Origin: Aeromicrobium sp. Root495
Lineage (GTDB): Bacteria; Actinomycetota; Actinomycetes; Propionibacteriales; Nocardioidaceae
Length of the DNA: 64,000 nt
Assembly (NCBI RefSeq): GCF_001426755.1
Contig: NZ_LMFJ01000001.1
Coordinates: 2,780,528 to 2,844,527 of the forward strand
Reading direction: 5' to 3'
The notes under the pieces were generated by a model. The model was not told the DNA's origin. It worked only from the letters and a program-made list of their open reading frames with translations, and searched no databases. Every line of letters begins with the position of its first letter. Within the stretch, counting starts at the first letter, position 1. Shown in pieces: positions 59,536 to 64,000 of this stretch. A program made the position numbers and the translations under genes.

Positions 59536-60586
59536 GCCAACGGTTGTTTCCTTCTTCATACCTGCGTTTGCAGACGGAGGAGCTCAGAAGCAGTGCATCT
59601 ACATCCTAAACGCGTTGTCGCAGCGCGACGACCTACGTATCGTCCTGATCAGAACTGCGCCCGGCGTTCACGATCATCTGCTTGACACAACAAGGATCGA
59701 TACGCGAATGGTCCGGGTGCGGTCGAACTACGATCCCCGGGTTGTCTTTCGAGTCAGTCGCGTCCTCCGCAAGACCAAATCGCAGATCCTGTTCTCCTGG
59801 CTTCAAGCGGCCGACCTACCAAGCTTCTTTATCCGAGCCATCACACCTCGACTTCGGTGGGTGTTAGCTGAGCGGAACTCCTTCTACCGTGACGAGGTCC
59901 GATTCCGAGTTCGCGCCGCGCTCGGGCGGCACGCCGACGCAGTGGTCAGCAACTCAGCCGCTGGCGACCGCTACTGGTCAGAACTCAAACCGCGAGGCAC
60001 GCGCCACGTCATCAACAACATCGTGAATGCGCCTGGCCCTTCACAGCCGCCCTCCGACACCTTCGATGTGGTCTGCGTTGGACGCCTCGAGAGGCAGAAG
60101 AACCTTTTCGTGACCATCGACGCCTTCGCTTCCGTAGCTCGTAGGCGCCCTGGTCTTCGATTCGCACTGATCGGAGAGGGGGCTCAGCGCGCTCAGCTTC
60201 AAGAGAGGATCGATGAGCATGGCCTAGGCGCTCGGATCGAGTTGCTCGGTTTCCGGAGCGATGCCGCTGATCTGATCGACGCGGCTTCCCTCCTTGTTAC
60301 GCTCAGCCTCTACGAAGGCATGCCCAACGTGCTCGTCGAGGCGATTGTTCGCAGAACTCCAGTCGTTGTCTCAGACATCCCGCAGCACCGCGACGTCCTC
60401 GGACCTTCTTACTCTCACGCCGTAGCCGAATTCGGCGACGCAGAAGCAGCCGGACAAATCATCGATGACGCTTTGGAGAATGGAACGGACGACCTCTCGG
60501 AGGTGAGAGACCACCTGCTGTCCCTCACCCCGTCGAAAGTCGCCGATGCCTACGCCCGCGTTTTCAGTCAAACGGTCGGTCGCTAA
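59525..60586 (+). CDS. Family 4 glycosyltransferase
   Basis: A 353-aa GT-B enzyme. FFIPAFADGGAQKQCIYILNALSQ is the acceptor-side start, VCVGRLERQKNLFVTIDAFASVARRRPGLRFALIGEGAQR the donor-domain start, and TLSLYEGMPNVLVEAIVRRTPVVVSDIPQHRDVL the E-x7-E catalytic motif region of GT4. It likely adds a sugar in repeat-unit assembly on the cytoplasmic face. A short hairpin at 60589-60603 follows it. Confidence 0.88.
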   Translation: MTREPTVVSFFIPAFADGGAQKQCIYILNALSQRDDLRIVLIRTAPGVHDHLLDTTRIDTRMVRVRSNYDPRVVFRVSRVLRKTKSQILFSWLQAADLPSFFIRAITPRLRWVLAERNSFYRDEVRFRVRAALGRHADAVVSNSAAGDRYWSELKPRGTRHVINNIVNAPGPSQPPSDTFDVVCVGRLERQKNLFVTIDAFASVARRRPGLRFALIGEGAQRAQLQERIDEHGLGARIELLGFRSDAADLIDAASLLVTLSLYEGMPNVLVEAIVRRTPVVVSDIPQHRDVLGPSYSHAVAEFGDAEAAGQIIDDALENGTDDLSEVRDHLLSLTPSKVADAYARVFSQTVGR

Positions 60587-60588
60587 CC

Positions 60589-60603
60589 ACCGCCTGAGGC
60601 GGT
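60589..60603. terminator. Short hairpin between convergent genes
   Basis: ACCGCC-TGA-GGCGGT forms a 6-bp stem with a 3-base loop between the GT4 stop (60586) and the pyruvyl transferase stop (60612). No T-run follows, so it is a weak terminator candidate. Confidence 0.4.
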
Positions 60604-60611
60604 CCCGCCTA

Positions 60612-61535
60612 CTAAATTGCCTCGAAGGCAAGGGCGTCGTTGACCTTTGGGTGATAGATGTCCGCGATGAGATCCCGGCCCAGGAGCCGAGCCGTCAGCA
60701 CCACGTGGTATCTGGCCGCAATGATCCGCGTAGCTCCCGCAAGCAGCTGGAGGGCTTCCTCGGTGTCCCCTGTGAAATCCACAAAAGTGCACGGATATGA
60801 CGAGCTGAGACGCTCGGCGAGCGCCCGATTGATCTCGTCATCGCTTCCCGAGGACTGACGGCCCGAAGCAAACAGCACCACAGCCTGCCCGCTGGGCACG
60901 TGGAGGTTCACCTGATCGATCCACCACTCCTGGTCGAAGTTCGCGAAGGCAGGTGCCAGAACCGTGTACGGCGCAGGCGGGGACTCAACGCCACTCGATC
61001 TGCGATCGGACCAACCCGTCAGGTATGGGACAGCGAGGTCGACCTCCATCTCAACCGGCGTTCCCCATCCGCGTAGAAGTTCGAGCGACGACGGGTCGCG
61101 GACAGTTACCGCCGACTGAAGACGGAGACAGGCTCGCGCCAGCAACCGGCTCAGCACTGATTCGAACGGCCCGACACCGACGGCTCTCATCTCAAGCCGC
61201 ACGCCGCGAAGGCGCATGATCAGGTAAACGACCAACCACTTCACCAAGACCTTGTACTGCGCGAGGCGAGGGTGGGATCGAAGATATTGATGATGCGTAC
61301 CGCCGGCCAATACCAAGACGCGAGCACTTCCCGCCTGGCTCATGAGAGTTCGTAGGCCCATAGGGCTGACGTCCACCGCGGCAGGCAGACCTCCGTCGCT
61401 TTCCGGCATGACCTGGCACAGCACGACCCGATGGTCGGAGGAGCCCTCCTCAAGAAGGCCTTTCAACATGAGGTCGTCTCCGAAGTTTCGACCCAGGAAA
61501 TTGCCCATGATCAGTTGGTTTTGACGTGATGTCAT
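60612..61535 (-). CDS. Polysaccharide pyruvyl transferase family protein
   Basis: A 307-aa protein. IMGNFLGRNFGDDLMLKGLL is the start motif G-N-x-x-x-x-x-G-D-D, VLVLAGGTHHQY and RAVGVGPF follow, and SAVTVRDPSSLELL and AARYHVVLTARLLG complete the CsaB/WcaK pattern. It transfers pyruvate ketal from PEP to sugars in exopolysaccharides. ATG overlaps the GT4 stop (TGATG), making a minus-strand operon with the two GT4 genes and the epimerase. Confidence 0.84.
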   Translation of the reverse strand: MTSRQNQLIMGNFLGRNFGDDLMLKGLLEEGSSDHRVVLCQVMPESDGGLPAAVDVSPMGLRTLMSQAGSARVLVLAGGTHHQYLRSHPRLAQYKVLVKWLVVYLIMRLRGVRLEMRAVGVGPFESVLSRLLARACLRLQSAVTVRDPSSLELLRGWGTPVEMEVDLAVPYLTGWSDRRSSGVESPPAPYTVLAPAFANFDQEWWIDQVNLHVPSGQAVVLFASGRQSSGSDDEINRALAERLSSSYPCTFVDFTGDTEEALQLLAGATRIIAARYHVVLTARLLGRDLIADIYHPKVNDALAFEAI

Positions 61536-62704
61536 CAGTGGCCGTCCTTCGACTGTGCGGGGAAACGAAATGGTCTGAGGTTTTCCAACAGCTCGCTGTT
61601 GGCCAGTGACGGGCTGAACACTTCGCGCGCTGTCTCATCCGAGTGGTGCCTACCGGCGCCTGCATCCTCAAGGAGGTCCGCTAGCGCCAATTCTGGGCGC
61701 GGCTCCTCGGGGGCGAGCATCACGAGGTATCGGTCTGCAGCAGCTGGCTGCAGGAGCTCGGAAAACATGACTGCTCCCTCAAGATGACGAGTAACGACCG
61801 TAGCGCCTGCAGCGAGGCCTTCCATGATGACATTCGGCAGTCCCTCATGATCAGACGTCACAACGAGGTAGTCGAACTCGACCATATGAGCCTGCGCCCC
61901 ACCGCTGCCATCGATCATGGCCAGATCGACCCCGTCGGAGCGCAGGCGCTTCACTACAGGTTCGATCTCAGCTTCAAACCACTCTCGTTGGGCAGGTGCG
62001 ACCACGCTGATGACACGAAAGGAGAAATCTCCTGGTCGCCGTCTTTCAAGTTCGGCAACAAGGCCGAGGAAGATATCCACCCGCTTTCGCGGCGAGAGTG
62101 CAGCAACGAAGCCGACCACTATCTTGTTCGGACCTCGATCGTTCGTGGGTGGCCGTGGGGCACAGTTGAGGACCGGACGAATTCTGAAGGTTTTGGTCGG
62201 CGGAGCGAAGACGCTCGCAAACTTCCGAGTCGTGCTGGGCAGCTCATAGCCCGCTAGATCTGGCGATCGGACAGCTCGAAGGACTCGGGCCGACACTGCT
62301 GGCGCCATGTCGCTGTGTACGAGCAAGCAGTGGGCGAGGCCTTCGGACCGCCGCGCTGCTAGAGCTCCGGTCAGGAAGTGCGGCCCGTGAGTGACGACGA
62401 CTCTTGCTCCGAGAGCATTTGCCAAAGCGGACACCCGATCTGCTTCGCGACGTACGCGAAGCAGATGTCTCGCGTTTGAAGCCAGTTCTCGGGTCCCGCG
62501 GGGCCGGCTCATCTCGATCGGCCGGAGGTACTCATCGGGAATGCCGGGTATGCCGTCAAAATCTGCATCGGAGGGGACAGCGATGTACACAGAGCACCCC
62601 GCCTCCTGCAGACCCTCCCAGCGAGCTGCCCAGAATGTATGCAGCCCACTCCGCTCCGGAGGATGAACGACAGCCAGCAGCGGGCTGGAAGTCCCCGCAC
62701 TCAT
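61535..62704 (-). CDS. Family 4 glycosyltransferase
   Basis: A 389-aa GT-B enzyme. AVVHPPERSGLHTFWAARWEGLQEAG begins the N-domain, VVGFVAALSPRKRVDIFLGLVAELERRRPG begins the donor domain, and VVTSDHEGLPNVIMEGLAAGATVVT is the E-x7-E region. It overlaps genes on both sides by stop-start fusion. The acceptor is unknown. Confidence 0.86.
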   Translation of the reverse strand: MSAGTSSPLLAVVHPPERSGLHTFWAARWEGLQEAGCSVYIAVPSDADFDGIPGIPDEYLRPIEMSRPRGTRELASNARHLLRVRREADRVSALANALGARVVVTHGPHFLTGALAARRSEGLAHCLLVHSDMAPAVSARVLRAVRSPDLAGYELPSTTRKFASVFAPPTKTFRIRPVLNCAPRPPTNDRGPNKIVVGFVAALSPRKRVDIFLGLVAELERRRPGDFSFRVISVVAPAQREWFEAEIEPVVKRLRSDGVDLAMIDGSGGAQAHMVEFDYLVVTSDHEGLPNVIMEGLAAGATVVTRHLEGAVMFSELLQPAAADRYLVMLAPEEPRPELALADLLEDAGAGRHHSDETAREVFSPSLANSELLENLRPFRFPAQSKDGH

Positions 62705-63927
62705 TGCAGCGCGCCTCGCGCGATGACAAGTTCGTTCTCGAAGTCGGATGCGATCTTCTCTACGTTGAACTCCCGCTCTGCGTGGTCCCGCGAAGACGCG
62801 CCGATCCTCGAGATATCGTCGACGGTCAGCCGCGCCAACCAATCCACCCCGCCCGCCACGCCGGCCGAAGTGGGCGCGAAGACCCTGCCACCCACCAGAT
62901 CTATGTCGAAGGCGGCCGGATTATCCGATGGCATCAGCCCGAGCACCGGGCGCCCAGCAGCAAGGTAGGTAAGGACCTTGCTCGGAATCGAGAACTTCGA
63001 GGCCTCCGGCTCGAGCAGGGCTACCAGGACGTCGCTCGACCCCAACACGTCGGGAAGGTCCTCGAATGCCTGGAAGGGAAGCACTCGAATCGTCTGGCCG
63101 AGCAGATCGCTGGACTGGATCTTGATCTCGTCGGCCCCCTCGCCCTCGGAGATCACAACCAACTCCACATCAATTTTCTCTGCCAAGAGCCCACGGCAGA
63201 GGTCAACGAGGAGACCAGGATTGTGCTTCTTTCCTAGGGTCCCTGCATAGGTCAACCGCAGAGCCGTCGTCGATCTCTCGTGGGCCCTTGACCAGGCATT
63301 CTCACGTTCAGTGGGAACGACCTCATCAATAGGCGCCCAGTTCGGAATGACCCGAAAGCCCGTCGAGAGGCCCCATCTCGCGTAGACCTTCGTGAATTCG
63401 TCTCCGATGGCCACGATGCTCGCAGCCGACCGAGCAGTTCGTCGCTCCATCCTGTCGAGAACCCGCGCTGCCAGTCCTGCGAGGGGGCCCGGCAAGATTT
63501 TACGAGCCTGTTCAATGAGGGCCATCGAGACCACATCCTGATGCCACAGGACCCACGGCAACCGACGGCGACGGGCGACTCTCGCGAAGGAGGTCAAGAC
63601 GAAGAGGGGACTGTTACATGTCAGCACAACGTCCGGCTGAAACTCTCTGACTGACTTCGCCCACGCCCTCGCGTAAGAGAACTCGAAGAGAGTTCGGAGT
63701 AGAGGGTTGTACTTCTTGAACGATCTGCTCGAAACGATCGGACTGAACGACAAAGTGGAAGAGTCTCCCGGCTGAATCTGGAAGTTTCCCTTGCCGCTGG
63801 TGTACTGACCTGCGTACGCGTGATCTACGTGGTGACCACGCTTCGCTAGTTCTCGAGAGAGCTGCGCCTGAAACGGATGACCTGCGAAATCATGAACCTG
63901 AATGCGCAGTGGACCCGAATCAGCCAC
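62701..63927 (-). CDS. Family 4 glycosyltransferase, WbuB-like
   Basis: A 408-aa GT-B enzyme. VHDFAGHPFQAQLSRELAKRGHHVDH, PDVVLTCNSPLFVLTSF, VLWHQDVVSMAL, VIPNWAPIDEVVPT and KFSIPSKVLTYLAAGRPVLGL match the WbuB/WcaI-like GT4 branch. GTG 63927 overlaps the epimerase stop by 8 bp. It probably adds a sugar soon after repeat-unit initiation, by family analogy. Confidence 0.86.
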   Translation of the reverse strand: MADSGPLRIQVHDFAGHPFQAQLSRELAKRGHHVDHAYAGQYTSGKGNFQIQPGDSSTLSFSPIVSSRSFKKYNPLLRTLFEFSYARAWAKSVREFQPDVVLTCNSPLFVLTSFARVARRRRLPWVLWHQDVVSMALIEQARKILPGPLAGLAARVLDRMERRTARSAASIVAIGDEFTKVYARWGLSTGFRVIPNWAPIDEVVPTERENAWSRAHERSTTALRLTYAGTLGKKHNPGLLVDLCRGLLAEKIDVELVVISEGEGADEIKIQSSDLLGQTIRVLPFQAFEDLPDVLGSSDVLVALLEPEASKFSIPSKVLTYLAAGRPVLGLMPSDNPAAFDIDLVGGRVFAPTSAGVAGGVDWLARLTVDDISRIGASSRDHAEREFNVEKIASDFENELVIARGALQ

Positions 63928-64000
63928 GGGCGGACATCTGGTCGTAGATCCAGCTGTACGTCTTCTCCAGGCCGTCGCGCAGGGAGATGGACGGCTCCCA
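63920..64000 (-). CDS. NAD-dependent epimerase/dehydratase (partial, C-terminus only)
   Basis: Only 26 C-terminal residues are in the window: WEPSISLRDGLEKTYSWIYD followed by QMSARG and TGA. The P-x-x-S-L-x-x-G-L-x-x-T-Y-x-W-I pattern is the end of extended SDR sugar epimerases such as GDP-mannose 3,5-epimerase and UDP-glucose 4-epimerase. It supplies a nucleotide sugar for the glycosyltransferases downstream. The exact activity cannot be judged. Confidence 0.6.
   Translation of the reverse strand, partial: WEPSISLRDGLEKTYSWIYDQMSARG

Overview
The window is chromosomal DNA from a high-GC actinobacterium, most likely a member of the Nocardioidaceae (an Aeromicrobium-like organism). The evidence is strong G/C at third codon positions, frequent GTG starts, many ATGA/GTGA/TGATG stop-start overlaps, a WhiB protein, an LPXTG protein, actinobacterial Holin-X, and gene order. 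From about 11 to 33 kb the order acs ... marP - NUDIX - nth - crp - MBL/NUDIX/RidA/DUF4177 - two ArsA-like ATPases - whiB4 - ponA2 - metallophosphoesterase - tRNA-Pro follows the Mycobacterium tuberculosis block from Rv3667 to Rv3683 (recalled from knowledge; no alignment was run). The genus is an inference.

Layout. 0-4.3 kb: an ApbE fragment with an FMN-binding lipoprotein, two FAD enzymes and a GtrB-like glycosyltransferase. 4.2-8.7 kb: a four-gene minus-strand operon (methyltransferase, WecE/RffA-like aminotransferase, large membrane protein, WecD-like acetyltransferase) that looks like an Fuc4NAc-type sugar pathway. 8.9-16.9 kb: an acetate module with DUF485 + ActP, acetyl-CoA synthetase, a LytS-type kinase with LytTR regulator, then a second small membrane protein + ActP-like symporter. 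Two Crp-like half-palindromes lie upstream of its transcription units and crp is at 23.7 kb. 17-20 kb: an AbiEi/Vsr-like orphan between palindromic elements, a membrane adenylate cyclase and a Holin-X protein. 20-33.4 kb: the conserved mycobacterial-type block described above.

33.4-41.3 kb holds accessory metabolism and regulators: a P-loop kinase, SDR/HTH and QOR/MarR divergent pairs, TetR/FBP, and acetoacetyl-CoA synthetase. 41.2-45.5 kb: asd-lysC, with an internal lysC start, then two tandem single-span microproteins, recR and a secreted Ig-like protein. 45.5-52.1 kb: a surface module with two DUF4012 proteins around a tyrosine autokinase and an LPXTG protein. 52-64 kb: an exopolysaccharide locus of visibly lower GC and less biased codon use. 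It contains acyltransferases, a three-domain nucleotidyltransferase/double-kinase protein, a Wzx-like flippase, a Wzy-like polymerase, glycosyltransferases, a pyruvyl transferase and the end of an epimerase, and it continues past the window.

Two window-wide features stand out. At least eleven genes have a TAnnnT hexamer, mostly TAGGCT, exactly 6-7 nt before the start codon, which is a leaderless-transcript signature. Large inverted repeats, some clearly members of families, sit at gene 3' ends. No gene-free stretch exceeds 300 bases.
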